Source of the DNA: Crotophaga sulcirostris | Lineage: Eukaryota; Chordata; Aves; Cuculiformes; Crotophagidae | Reading direction: 5' to 3' | NCBI GenBank assembly: GCA_013397455.1 | Contig: VYZB01000271.1 | Location: 273,008 to 337,007 of the forward strand | Length of the DNA: 64,000 nucleotides | Shown: positions 33,380 to 45,757 of the stretch, piece after piece | Layout: each line of letters opens with the position of its first letter | How positions within the stretch are numbered: position 1 is the stretch's first letter | Position numbers and translations under genes: made by a program | The notes under the pieces: model-generated | Told to the model about the DNA's origin: nothing | The model's input: only the letters and a program-made list of their open reading frames with translations | The model's database searches: none

Positions 33380-34072
33380 CGATGGTCCAGGCTGGGGAAA
33401 AGAGGCTGGAGAGTTGCCTGATGAAAAAGCCCCTGGGGGTGCTGGTTGACAGCGACTGAACATGAGCCAGCAGTGACCAAGAAGGCCAACAGCATCCTGG
33501 CTTGGCTCAGCCGTGGTGTGGCCAGCAGGAGCAGGGCAGGGATTGTCCCCCTGCACTTGACGCTGGGGAGGCCGCACCTCGAATCCTGGGTTCAGTTTTG
33601 GGCCCCTCACTCTAAGAAGGACATTGAGGGGCTGGAGCGCGTCCAGAGAAGGGACCGGAGCTGGGGAAGGGTGTGGAGCCCAGGGGTTGTGGGAGTGGCT
33701 GAGGGCCCTGGGGCTGTTTAGCCTGGAGAAGAGGAGGCTGAGGGGAGACCTCATTGCTGTCTGCAACTCCTGGAAGGGAGGTTGTGGTGAGGTGGGTGCT
33801 GGTCTCTTCTCCCAAGGGACAAGGGATAGGACCTGAGAAAATGGCCTCAAGTTGTTTCAGGGGAGGTTTAGATAGGATTTTGGAAACAATGTCTTCAGTG
33901 AAAGAGTGGTGAAGCCCTGGCAGAGGCTGCGCAGAGCAGTGGTGGAGTCTCCATCTCTGGAGGGGTTCAAAGATGGTGTGACCATGGCACTTCAGGACAT
34001 GGTTTAGCAGGCACGGTGGTATTGGGCTGGGTGAGCGTAGAAGAATTTTTCAACCTTAATCATTCTATGGTT
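33380..34072 (+). mobile_element. CR1 LINE, about 0.7 kb 3' part (type B, defective subfamily)
   Basis: Sense copy from 'tccaggctggggaaaag' through 'ggttgacagcgactgaac', 'ggccgcacctcgaatcctgg', 'ggagcgcgtccagagaaggg' and 'gtttagcctggagaagagg' to 'aatcattctatgg'. ORF2 fragments are readable ([20 protein letters not shown], then [11 protein letters not shown]). It lacks 12 bases after 'gagccagcagtg' present in the copy at 37597-38717 and shares its missing base in 'gttgacagcgactg'. Confidence 0.97.
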
Positions 34073-37000
34073 TATTTTGGTAGCTTTTGGGATCATTTTA
34101 AGATCTGCTAAGTATATGAGTTCATAAGGAGGTGGAGTCAATAATGGGAATAAGAAACCCACAACAAGCAATAACAGCAATAACCATTAATTGGTATTAT
34201 AGATCCAGTCCATGCACGAGCTATGTGCACAAGGGGGCTAGCTCAGGTGGCTGGGCAGGAGAGACATGGTTGCATCCCCCCTTCCCTGTGCCCTCTCTGC
34301 CCTATGTGTCTTCCAAGTCATCTGTTTCTCAGCTGCTGTTGTGGAGACTCTGTGATAGTGAGAATTAGCCAAGGGCTGGGGGCAGTGAGCACCTGGGTTT
34401 GAAGCTAGAAAGTGCCAAGGGCACTCAACACCTCTGGAAATGAGATGGTTTTTCTTTCCTTGGGTTATCTCACATAATAACTGCTTTGGAAAAGCTAGTG
34501 GGCAGGTGAGAGGCTCCTGGCTAGCCCAGTGTGGGGAAGGGCAGGCTGAATCCTGCAATGGGGCTGGAGGCTCTCCAGCAGTGCTTGTGTCTACTGAAGC
34601 CCCTCTGTGTCCCCCATTTGTGGAGCTACTCAGGACTGAGAAATTTTTTTATTCAAAAAAAAAAAATCCTGCCTTGACTTCATCCCTCCAAACAGTGAAA
34701 ACTGGGATGGAAAATGGTTTCTGGCAGGAGGGAAGGTGAATGTGGGACACTTCTCTTTCTGCACGTAGCAGTCACAGCTGTGGAACCTGGGCTGTGGTGG
34801 CAGTGGGGAGGTGAACCAGAGGCTGTGACATGGTCTGATTGGGCACTCTGGTGCTGGCAGCCCGAGCAGGCTGTGCTGCCTCCCATGTGTGCAGTGGCAC
34901 TTTGCTCTGGGCAGTGTTTTGAGGTGTCCCTGGCTGTAACGCAGCATCTCCGAACCCCCATACGTTTATGGAGGACCCCGAGACACACCAGGTCCAAGGG
35001 ATGCAGTGCTCTCCAGCCAGGGCTTTGTGCCCTATCGCTGCGACACCCTTTTGCAATTTGGTGATATTTTGCAATTCCTGTCCTCTATGAAGGATTTTAT
35101 TGCTCTGCATAACCTGGGGCCATCAAGACTGGGGTACGGGAGTGCTACCTGGAGCAGGACCTGGGTCTGAACTGCCTGGGCAGGCTTACTGAGGGCAGTG
35201 CAAGCCTGAGCTGGGCAGTGAGTGCTATCCAACCTTGCAGACAGCTACAGCACCATTTTACAACAGCGGCTTTCAGAGGGCTTTTGCATGCATGCGTTTC
35301 TTGAGAGATCACTGCAAATGATTCCCAAGTGCTCTGGCCCAAATCTGTCCCGGTAGCTGTCAGCAGATCAATGCTCTGCTAAGTACAGGCCTTCTCTATT
35401 TCCATGGGAAAATGGCTTCTATTAAGCAGTTCATTTTGGTCCTTTCAGCAGTGGGTCCACTAAATTTTGGTAGTTGTGTTTTTCTGTCTGTTGCGGTCTG
35501 ATTTATAGCTTTTAAATATCAGCTCAGATGAAGATTAAGCTCAGCTGAGCTCTGGTTTGGGAGGGAGAAGGGAAAAGCTCTCACAGCTTTTTAATTTCTC
35601 TCCTGCTTGCCTCTCAAATGCCAGGTTTAAAGCCCTAATTGCGATATCGTTTTGCCCACAGTGCATGAGTGGAAAACAGAGGAGAGGCCAAAGCCCAGCG
35701 TGCCCCTGGCATCCGATCCCCCAACATCCTGCCTTCATCTGACCTGGGTAGGTGGCACACGAGCTCGGGCACTATTGTGTTGCTGGGCACCTGACACTCA
35801 CGTGGTTTGGTCATGCTGAGTCCAGGTCTACACAGGTTTCTCCTTTCATAAGCGTGGTAGAAATACCTTCCCCTCTGTAGCCTAGAGCTGCTGCCCAGCC
35901 CTCCTGGGGCATAAGGCAATGCAGTTTTCTACCAGGATGTGGGGCAGGCATTGCCTACATGTCTCGAGCAGATAGGAAATGTTCAGTCCATCATGCCTGC
36001 ACAGGATTCGGAGGCATCCAAAATGAATGCAGTGATGTTGAGAAATGAGGGCTTTGTCATGGGGCCATGCAGCTCTGCTTAGGCAGTTGGGTTTGTTCCA
36101 ACTCACCTTACATCGGCAAGGGGCAAACGCTACCTGCATGGCATGAAGCAATGTAGACAACCAAACACTGCAGCCTTGAGGGATACTGGGCAGAAAGAGT
36201 TACGTCTTCCAGGAGAGGGCAGGCGAGAGAGTCCTCAAAAGGCAGCGTTTTCCAAGATGTCTCTATTACCACCGCACAGTGCCCGCGCACTCTCCACTAA
36301 CTCAGCCTCCTTCCAGCACTCTCGCTGGGACGGTTAAAAGAGACGGGAGCAGGTTTCAGCTTGTACTGTACATACAAATCCTCAGCTGAAATCTGTGAAC
36401 TGTCAGTTTGATGCAGGCAATGTGTGAGCCGGCAAACATCAGAGCTGACTAGACTGAGGCAATTTCCCAGGATGTCAGTCCTTGGGAGAGAACAAAGGGA
36501 TCTCTCGGAAGAGCAGAATTCAGTTTCCTAATAAAAAAAAAAATTAGGGTGATTCAAGCATCTTTTATATGTCAGAGCTGGGGAGGGGAATTGTTCAAAC
36601 TGCATGTTGCCCAAGGTGGGATGAGATGGTGGGGTTTGCTGTGATCTTGGTGCCGCAGGTGCTATCAGGACAGACACCTCTACTTGGGGCAGAGCTCTCC
36701 TGGGACTGCCCGGGAGGCAGCATCCTGAATCTGGTTCAGAGAAAAGGGAATCAAAACAGCGAAGCAGAACTGACTTTCACTCTGACACATGCATGTAGAT
36801 AACTTCCTCCTTACATAGTGTTCTTTGCTCAAAGCAAAGAGCAGCCTGCAGAGGCTCAGCCTGATGCATGCAAAAAAGGGGGCTGTGTCCTCACCTGCCT
36901 CCTGCACGTGGAGGACTGACAGGGAGGTATTTCCAGCTTTGCAGAAGGGTATTTCTAGCTTCTTGTTGTTGTTACCCATGGAAAGCAAGAATGAACCCAG

Positions 37001-37596
37001 GCATCTGTCTGTCCTTGCTCCCATGGGTGCTCCTTGAAGGTTGAGTTCTGGGGAGAGCTGTGTGTGAAGGATGCTTGGTCAGAGGAGTTCCCACCATGTC
37101 AGGGCTGACAGAGCAAGTGTAGGGACCATGGCAATAGCAGTTTTCTGTCAAAACACCTTCTCAGCAGAAAGCCCTGAAACACATTTATTCTTAGCGATCT
37201 ATCAAAACAGAATTCTGCTGGGAAACGGTCGTACTGGTTAATGTCCTCCCTGAAAAAAACGAGCACAAAGAGCCATCTGGTTTGGGTTTAGACTTGGATA
37301 TTTTCTTCCAGAGTGCCATTTGCAAAAGTTGAAGATTTTCCTAAGAATAGTATTTAGAAAACAAGATGGTTTTGTTTTCTTGTGCTTTTTCGTTTGAGAA
37401 AAGAAAACAAAAAGCTATTTTCTAAGAAATTTGAATTAGCAGTAGGGTGTAGGCTGTGCTTATCAGCCTGGTCTCTCCACTAACTAATGCAAGACCAGGG
37501 AGGGCCGTGCTGCCCTAGTGTAAGGATGGGCAGCAGCCACATCCCAGGGTCCTGGGCAGCCTGGGATCAACATGCAGCCCCTTGCCCTTCCCAACA
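34073..37596. other. noncoding spacer
   Basis: No gene recognised. Items are a T-run then A-run at about 34645-34667, the 14-bp perfect palindrome AGCTCAGCTGAGCT at 35538-35551 (E-box CAGCTG at the centre), an A-run at about 36533-36543, and an AT-rich, A/T-tract-dense block at about 37200-37440 containing 'ggttttgttttc' and 'gaaaagaaaacaaaaag'. Confidence 0.5.
35538..35551. repeat. 14-bp perfect palindrome centred on an E-box
   Basis: AGCTCAGCTGAGCT equals its own reverse complement. The central CAGCTG is a bHLH (E-box) core. No other regulatory context is visible. Confidence 0.8.
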
Positions 37597-38717
37597 GTAT
37601 TAAAGCCTTTGACATCATCTCTCACAGCATTCTCCTGGAAAAACTGGCTGCTCATGGCTTGGCTAGGCGTACTCTTCACTGGGTAAAAAATTGGCTGGAT
37701 GGCCAAGCCCAGAGAGTTGTGGTGAATGGAATCAAATCCAACTGGCAGTCACTCCCAAGTTGTGTCCCCAGGGATGGGTGTTGGGGGCAGTTTTGTTTAA
37801 TATCTTTATCCATGATTTGGATGAGGGGATCGAGTGCTCCCTCAGTTTGCAGATGACACTAGGAACAGAAGTGTTAATCTGCTGGAGGGCAGAAAGGCTC
37901 TGCAGAGGGACCTGAACAGGCTGGATTCATGGGCCAAGGCCAATGGGATAAGGTGCAACAAGACCAAATCCTGGGTCCTCCACTGGGGCCACAACAACCC
38001 CATGTAGCGATACAGGCTGGGGGAAGAGTGGCTGGAAAACTGCCTGGTGGAAAAGGCCCTAGGGGCGCCGGTTGACAGCGACTGAACATGAGCCAGCAGT
38101 GGCCCAGGTGGTGGCCAAGAAGGCCAGCAGCATCCTGGCTTGGCTCAGCCATGGTGTGGCCAGCAAGAGCAGGGCAGGGATCGTCCCCCTGCACTCGGCG
38201 CTGGGGAGGCCGCACCTCGAATCCTGGGTTCAGTTTTGGGCCCCTCACTCCAAGAAAGACATTGAGGGGCTGGAGCGCGTCCAGAGAAGGGACCGGAGGT
38301 GGGGAAGGGTCTGGAGCCCGGGGGTTCTGGGGGCAGCTGAGGGCCCTGGGGCTGTTTAGCCTGGAGAAGAGGAGGCTGAGGGGAGACCTCATTGCTGTCT
38401 GCAGCTCCTGGAAGGAGGTTGTGGTGAGGTGGGTGCTGGTCTCTTCTCCCAAGTGACAAGGGATAGAACCAGAGAAAATGGCCTCAAGTTGCACCAGGGG
38501 AGGTTTAGATTGGATATTAGGAAAAATGTCTTCAGTGAAAGAGTGGTGAAGCCCTGGCAGAGGCTGCCCAGGGCAGTGGTGGAATCTCCATCCCTGGAAA
38601 GGGGTTCAAAGGTGGTGTGGCCACAGCACTTCAGGACATGGTTTAGTCAGCACGGTGGTGTTGGGCTCAAGTACTGGATGATCTTAGAGGCCTTTTCCAA
38701 CCTACATGATTCCACGA
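37597..38717 (+). mobile_element. longest CR1 LINE copy, with part of the reverse transcriptase domain (type B)
   Basis: About 1.1 kb in sense. The 5' part encodes reverse transcriptase text: FDIISHSILLEKLAAHGLAR, then TLHWVKNWLDGQAQRVVVNG. After a frameshift comes [17 protein letters not shown] in another frame, and the catalytic FADD motif at 37846-37857 (ttt gca gat gac) lies in yet another frame. The C-terminal part ([10 protein letters not shown] and ERVVK) follows. In CR1-type enzymes FADD carries the polymerase aspartates; it is present here but out of frame with the upstream domain, so the copy is dead. It begins abruptly at 'tattaaagcctttgac'. It is a near relative of 33380-34072. 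Confidence 0.97.
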
Positions 38718-39255
38718 CAGGTCAGAGCAGAGCTGGACCCATTGTTGGGAACAGCTGTCTCCGCCTAAGCCTCGAGCAGAGATGTAAGCGTTCTCCCCAA
38801 GGAGGCTCTGAACCCTGGGGCTGGGTGGTGTGGTCAGGGGTTTTATTTAGTTCTGCAACAGGTCTGAACCTGAGTGCTTTTTTAACACATGAATTTTTTA
38901 GTGTTTCAACTGGGCAAATCTTTGAACCCATGCGGTTTTTGAGGGAGGCTTCTCTTCCTCTCTGAATGTGTGTGCCATAAATGCTCCCAAACCCTCTTCT
39001 CTCTGGTGTTACTAGCTCTGCAGTCACAGACTTGCAATAGATCAGACTTTCTAGATGTGTTACAGGAGTGTCTTGGATTTTCATCTTTTAAAGCAATTTC
39101 TAGCATCAGGGTTATATAAAAACCCTATAAATGTGGATGGGGGCACCCCAGGCTCCCCATCTGGTGCTGCAATGGGCCAGAAACCCCTCATAAGAGTGGC
39201 CAGGAATGGGGAGGAGGATGTGGAGCACCTGGGGGGTGCAGGAAGAATGAGAAGA

Positions 39256-39274
39256 GGGGAAGGGAAGGGGTGGG
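39256..39274 (+). other. canonical G-quadruplex motif
   Basis: GGGGAAGGGAAGGGGTGGG: four G-runs with loops of 2, 2 and 1 bases, among the tightest such motifs in the window. Short loops predict a stable structure in vitro. Confidence 0.85.
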
Positions 39275-41439
39275 ATGGCAGCTTGTTTGCTGGAAGGTGT
39301 CTGTCTTGGGAGTGTGCTGCACTGAGCAGGTCAGCACTTGTTTGAGAAGGAGCAATACAAGTTGTCAGATGGAAAACATTACCCTGATAACTTCATTTTG
39401 CTGAACCATCTCCTAGCTCACAGCAAGGAAAATCAATGCAACAGAACCTGGCTGCCTGTGCAGCAGGAGCCTCTGCCTGGGACCTCCTGCCACCCCACGC
39501 TGTCCCAAAAGGGGACCAGCTGGTCCACCTACAGTGGTGGAGGGTCTCACGTAGGAGTAGCAGCTGTGTGTGGGGCTGTACCCAGGGAAGTTGCATTGGG
39601 ACAGTGGGGAAACTGGGCTTTTTATTTTCTTCAGCTGGCCCAAAAGCTGTGCTTAAGCAGGGTGGCTCAAAAGTGCTGAGAGAAAGAGAGAACAAGGCTG
39701 GAGGAAGGAATGCGACAGAGAGAGGTGTCCATAGCCTGTTTTGGTCACTGCTGTTCCAGAACATCTGCTTCCTCTCCCCAACAGGGCCAAGAAAAGTCCT
39801 GAGTCTTTTCCACACCTTACCTGTCTCCCACCTGGCTCTCTACATTAAAGCAGATCTCTCACCAACCATTCCTCTCCCAGGGCTGACAAAGCCATTAACA
39901 TAAAGGGATTTTTGTTTAATATTTTTTGGTAGCATATTTGCAAAGATAAATATTAATTGTGCAGAATGCTAATAAATAGGCAGGGAGCCAGGATGTGCAG
40001 CCCAAGGATGGCATTGTGCATACAACTGCTGGCCCTTGATGCAAACCTGAATGCCACAGTGGCTGCAGACAGCTTTGCAGTGTTGGGATTTCAGGTGAGG
40101 TGCCTGATGCTTAGGGCTTTGCAGCGCCTGTGAGCCCTGGGGACTATTTGTGGCAGGAGTCTGGGTGCTGCCTTAGAAAGGGTGGGAAATGCTTGAGGTT
40201 TTCTAGCAGTCAGCTCTTTGCCGTCTCGGGGTGGGAGATAGTATCATGCACACACAGCTTGGGATGTCACATTAATGTTAAACGCAGGGAAGAAGCAGGA
40301 GTGAGCAAGAGCAGGAGCTGGGTGTGCATGGCAGGTTGTTTCTTTGGGTTTATGCGCCAATACTTTCTGCTTAATTGCACCCTGACATGCACAGAGGGAG
40401 AGAAAAAGGGGGTTTAAAGCTTTAAAAAAAAAAAAAATCTTCCATGAAATATTCAGGAAAGGCTGTTTTCTTTTTAAAAACTGGCATAATTATTCCTGCA
40501 AGGCTTTTACTTCTCCTGGTTTCATTGAGTTTTGGAGAGAGGCAACAGGAGTGTTTGCCCTCTTTAGCATGGAGAGGGGCTGGGCTGGTTTGTGTGCATT
40601 AGAGGGAGGTGATTACTGTATCAGTACAGAAATGGGCGAATGGGGGTCAGTGGCCTGGTTTGTCCCTGGGAATATTTGCTGGTGATGGACTGAGGACTTG
40701 GAAGGGAAGCGAAGAAATTTAGCAACATATTAGGGTGTGCTAGGAACAACAAAAATGTCTCTTGTGCTCTTGGTGCGCTGGACTATGCATCCCACCATGC
40801 TCTCTTGATGCTGTTAGGCGTGAGCCAGAATTAGCATCCCATTCACTCTTAGCTGTGTGAGCTCTGCGAGGCTAATAGGGCTTAAAAAAAAAAGGTCTCT
40901 TGTCACTGAAATCAGCAGCTCTGACTCAGAATATGCGGAGGGAGCAGACTTGCTGAATAAGGCAACGCTGCTGCTGTGAGCGCTCGCCTGTCCACAGTGA
41001 TGCTGGGCGACTTGCCCAAGGTCAACCTGAGAGTCAGTGTCAGAGCCTGGGAGGGGCTCTTGGTTCCCATCTTGGTGGCTAAAACTGCTGGGTGAGGAGG
41101 ATGAAGGCGTGAGTGTCAAACTCAGCCAAACGGTGGAGCGTTCCCAGCGCCGTGCCGTGTTCCACAATTAATCATTTCCACCCACGTTACACCTTCCCCC
41201 TCCTCTAAATTCTCTCTCGCCTGGTACTGGAGTGGGGAATGGAGGCAGCTCCAGTTTTATGAATCAATCAAAGACAATGCCTGCTTTTGAGAGCTGCTGA
41301 TTTAGAGAGCCCTTTGCAAGCATGTGTGCAGTATGATTTCTTATCAGAGCACGGCTCTGGACAAGCCTGCCAAGAGGAACTGTTCCAGCTCCCAGCCACA
41401 TCCTGGGGAGACGGGCTGAGTGGTCTTTTCATCTACAAA

Positions 41440-41580
41440 TAAAACAAACAGGAACAAAGAAGGCCATAATATTGACTTTCATCATTGATATTCTCATTTA
41501 TCTCAGTAATAATTAGTATTTCTATTGCTGCAAGGGTATAGCTCATAATCTCACTGTTTCAGGGGAGCTTATTGATGTCA
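41440..41580. promoter_or_regulatory. AT-rich candidate conserved noncoding element
   Basis: A continuous AT-rich segment between GC-rich flanks, containing 'ataatattgac', 'tcattgatattctc' and 'gtaataattag'. There is no repeat-family signature. It is offered as a candidate only because of composition and absence of repeats. Confidence 0.2.
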
Positions 41581-43795
41581 TCACCAAGAACAGCCAGGCA
41601 CAAAGTGCAGGGTGAGAGGGCAGGGAGGCCTGGGAATGGAGCAGAGCTGGTAATGGAAGCAAGAGGCTGCAGAGGGGCGGGGGGTATGCTGTAGGGAGTG
41701 TTGGAGCTGGAGAAGAAAGGAGAGGTGATCTTGGGCGTGGCCAGGGCCTGGGTCAGCACTGACCTGATGCTGGGATGAGGTGGCAGAGACATGGGTTTGC
41801 TGCCAGGAGCTGGGGCTCGTGAAGTCCCTGTCACCCAGCCCCTCACTGTCTCCTCCAGCACAGCCAGAGCAAAATCCCACTCTGTTTGTGAGGGAAGGGC
41901 AGGACTGGTGCTTCATCATGGTGGCCTAGGGGTGGAGGATGCACTGTGAGATGCAGTTCCCGTGGTGTGATGTGCCTCCAAGCTGGCCTTTGTCACTGGC
42001 AACCCAGGCACTATGCAAAACCAGGGCAAGGACTTGCATCTGTCCTCATCCGCCCTCGGGGCACCTGTGCCATTCATGCGCAAACTCCCTGCAGCATCCA
42101 CAGTGCTCGTTATTTCCTAGCACTTTGTTAGTCATTCCCTGTCCTCTTTTACAAACCCCTCATGGTGCTCTCTGCAGGTATCTTGTTCTGTCAGAGCCTC
42201 ATACCTGGCCTGATCCTCCTCTGGAATCCTGGAGAAGGTGGGACACAGAGCCTTCAGCACTGCTGCTGCTTATCTCCTGTGTTGCTGTGAAAGCTTTGGC
42301 ACCCAACTGCTCTGAGCATCATCCTGAATCAGTCTGGAAGTCCATTTCCTACATCTATTTTTTTAATTGTCCCATTAAGTGCACGTCCCGACCCTACCTC
42401 TGAGGGATGGTTTCAGGGATGCAGCGTCCCGAGCATTATCAATTCCATGGGAACCGCTGTCACAGCAGCCGCAGGGACCAGCGAGGAGCGAATGCAAATG
42501 CAGGGGGCTGTTTTTATTAGGATTTAAATGAGTTTAAGGCTGTTCAGAATTACAATGTGATTTGAGCCGGGAGGGGCTTATAAAACTGGTATGAGTTCAT
42601 ATATTATATGGTAAACATGCCAAACCCCATGACTCCTGCTGAGCACCTTCCTCACCGAGGTGGGGAAGGGAGTGGGGCAACTGCCACGGCTTAGCCCTCT
42701 TGCCCCATCGTGTAGTGTCCTGTGGGGGGAAAAAAGGGGCTGTTTGGGATGCAAAAGCTAAAAGGCTCAGCTGTGGAAGTTGCTGGATAGAGGAGTTGAG
42801 TCCCAGTTAACAAACCTGAGCCTGTGGTGCAGGTCAGGCTGACAGATGATTTCTGGCTGGAGTGCAGGGGTGTGGGGGAGACTTGTGGGCGTGTTTCAGA
42901 GCAGGGTGCACTTGGACTATGCATGCTTTATTTTCTGTACAGCTCAGCTGGGCAAAGGTGGCAGTGGGTGCCAGCGATGCTCCAGTGTTGACTGTGCTGG
43001 TGGGGGCTGTGCACCAGGGAAGTAACTGGGCTGCACCACCTTCTTCCCCGCAGAGTGAGCCACAGGTTCTCTAGGTGCTGGTGTAGGACCTGAAGATTCT
43101 TCCTAAGGCCAGACCCTGCTGCAGGTTTCTGGCAGCAAGGAGTTTCCTTCAGTCAGTTCAAGATGTGCCGGCCTCAGCTTGCACCGCTCTGGAGACCTCA
43201 CAGCCCGCAGGTGACCTGCACAGACATTGTTCATAAAGGTTTGAATGGCCTTTATTGTAAGCTAAGGCAGTGCAGGGCTTTGGAGCTAAAGGAGATGGAT
43301 GATGTGACAGTGCAGGGTACAGAGGTGCTCCTGATCTGGGACACCCAAGCACCACTGCAGTAGGGTTGACAAATTCCTCCCTGTGCTCCCTCAGCCAGGA
43401 CAGGAGTGAAAGGGAAGTCTGAGCTATCAGCTTGGGATGTTTGTGCCTCGCCTCATTTCAGTGCAGCGTGTTTGATCTCTGAAGGATGCAGGTGAATATT
43501 TGAATGAGAAATACACGGTTGTATTGAAATCCTAGACAAAATGCCTTTTGTGCCTCCCTGCATGTTTGTTTGCGTAAAAGAGTTTTGCTGGAGAAACACA
43601 AGCAGCAGCTCAAGGGAGAGGAGCGAAGGCGGGGGTGAGAGCATCGGGGAGCTAGCAGTACAATTTCAGGACACTTAAGAGCCTCTTATTGTCAGTGGCG
43701 AGACAGCAACATCGAAGGCAGCTCAAGCAATTGTCTGAGACAAATTGCTTCATTCAATGGGTTTGTTGGTATTGCACTGGTTAAGTTGCTGGAGT

Positions 43796-43861
43796 TTATA
43801 TATATGCACACAAAGCACGAGAGAAATCCAGAAATACACATATATATGCATATATGCATGT
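43796..43861. repeat. TA/CA/GCAT microsatellite-like tract
   Basis: 'tatatatatgcacacaaag' at 43796 and 'acacatatatatgcatatat' plus 'gcatgt' at 43836-43861 flank about 20 unrelated bases. Two decayed dinucleotide runs, probably once one array. Confidence 0.8.
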
Positions 43862-45749
43862 CTCTGTATCCGTAGTTATCTCCCATAAATGACCTTGCAG
43901 GCATGAAATAATGTCACCAGCCTGCCTGGTGCTTCTGAGCAGCTGGATACTCGCTCTGTAGGTGTGGGGAGCCAGGGAGCCAGGCCACCTCTTGGCATTC
44001 CTGCTGTGAAGCCACCACGATGCTCGCTTTCGTGCCAGGGATTGGGGCTGGCAGCATTTGCTGCAGGAGGGAGCATCTCCCCTCCTCCTCAAGGAGAGGT
44101 TTCACTCACTTCAGGAGATGCTGAGGGAAGAGCTTTTGCTGACAGGTAACATGCTGCTAAACAAAGCTGCTGGGGAAAATTGTTGCTGGTGTCTGCGAGA
44201 GAGGTGAAGGTGGGGATGTGACAATAGCAGCTCTGCTGTTTTGTCCTACTCAGAGGAGAGATGGTAAACTGGGCTGCACGGGCACCCTGATAAAACAACC
44301 CATTGGTGGCATTTGGGTAGTGGGAGGGGACAGAAAATTGCTGTGCTCCCCCCTCCCCATGTATCAAAACCAGCTCACTTCAGACAGCCCTGCTAGTGTC
44401 CCGGTTTGTGCCATCCCTGTGATGAGGATGTGGGAGGAGGCCAGTGAGGTGGTGTTGGTTGGGAGATGTGTGCTGCATCCAGCAGCTCAGATCAAAGGGA
44501 CCTCAGCCAGCAACAAACCCCAGAAAGCCTTTAATGCCTAGCTAGGAGCAGGGAGATTTACTCAAGGGACTCGTTTCCTTTCCTGAACATAAAAAACCTG
44601 TGTCAACTTGACATTCAGGAAACTTTAATACCTTTTTATTCATTTAACAGTTTAGCTAATTGAAACAGGGAGTTTTTTGTTATTTTTTATATACATATTT
44701 GATTCATTCCAACGTTGTCCTTACATACTCTTTGTTCTTTAAAGCCGTTTCCTTACGGGTAGCTTTTGCCTGTGCTGGTTCTCTGCAAGGATGAGGGGAT
44801 GGAGGAAGGGTGCCCTGACTGCACCCACGTGCTGAAGCTTTCAGTAGCTCTGGTGACACCGGCTGGTCTTAGCAGATCAAGACAAGATATTGCAGAAGCT
44901 GCTGCTCGTTCTTGTTCTGGAGGTTGTTGTTGAGAAAAGTGCACCTTCAGCAGCACTGGAAGAGGTTGCAGACATGCCTCTGTTTTGCTGAATTGTTTGT
45001 TTGGGGCAGAAAAAATAACAACCAAAGAAATGTCCCAGGGTTTTGTTCTGCTGCCATCTCTGAAGTGATTGCCATTTTTCTTTAGAAAAAGAATATTCAT
45101 TGTGAAGTTCCTCATCATTTATCTAAAGAAAGGGGTAAATGCTTAGAAATGTCCAGATGAAAAGTGAAACACTATTATGCTTCTCTGTTTTAGATTCACC
45201 AGTATTTAACAGAAGATGTTCTGTTAAGCTAATTCTTAGTGAATTGTAAAAAATATGAAAAAAATAATTGCAACAATAGTAATTGCACTAAATAGGAGTG
45301 CGTTTTTACAGCTAATTGTGCTCTTTCATTCCTCCTGCTCTGCTTCTTGGCTGTCTCCTCCCCATTCAGACCTTTCCCCACATGCAGTGGGTCCCTACAC
45401 AACCCTCCATATGTGACCTCCCTGGGCCCACTCTTGTGACAACTGGGATTATCCAGATAGATAAGCTTGGATTTAAGATGTACCTGCCTCCAGCCTTGCC
45501 CCTTGCTGCTGGGATGCCCTATGGCACCTGTACCCTGCAGCCCCAGGTCCAAACCAACTGCTCAACGTGTTCCCAAGCAGGGTGTGCTCTCTGTCCCCCG
45601 CTCCATGGGGTGCCACCCACGGCTCAAAACAGCCCTTTTAAGGCCAGGAGTAGTTTGCAGCCTCCCTGCCTGGTGCAATCCTGACTTGCCCCCCACCCCA
45701 CCAGCAAGGAGCGTGAAGCTGAAGAAAGATGTCAAGAGCTGTTACAGCT

Positions 45750-45757
45750 TATATAAA
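45750..45757 (+). promoter_or_regulatory. isolated TATA-box-like sequence
   Basis: TATATAAA followed by GGGATCC matches a strong TATA consensus. The best initiator-like match (TTCACTC, A at 45792) is about 42 bases downstream, farther than the usual 25-33. There is no other promoter support, so this is a weak candidate. Confidence 0.12.

Noticed and set aside
37874..38494. 206-codon minus-strand frame
   Set aside because: It lies antisense to the CR1 copy at 37597-38717, and a similar antisense frame occurs over the sister copy at 33302-33850; a by-product of CR1 composition.
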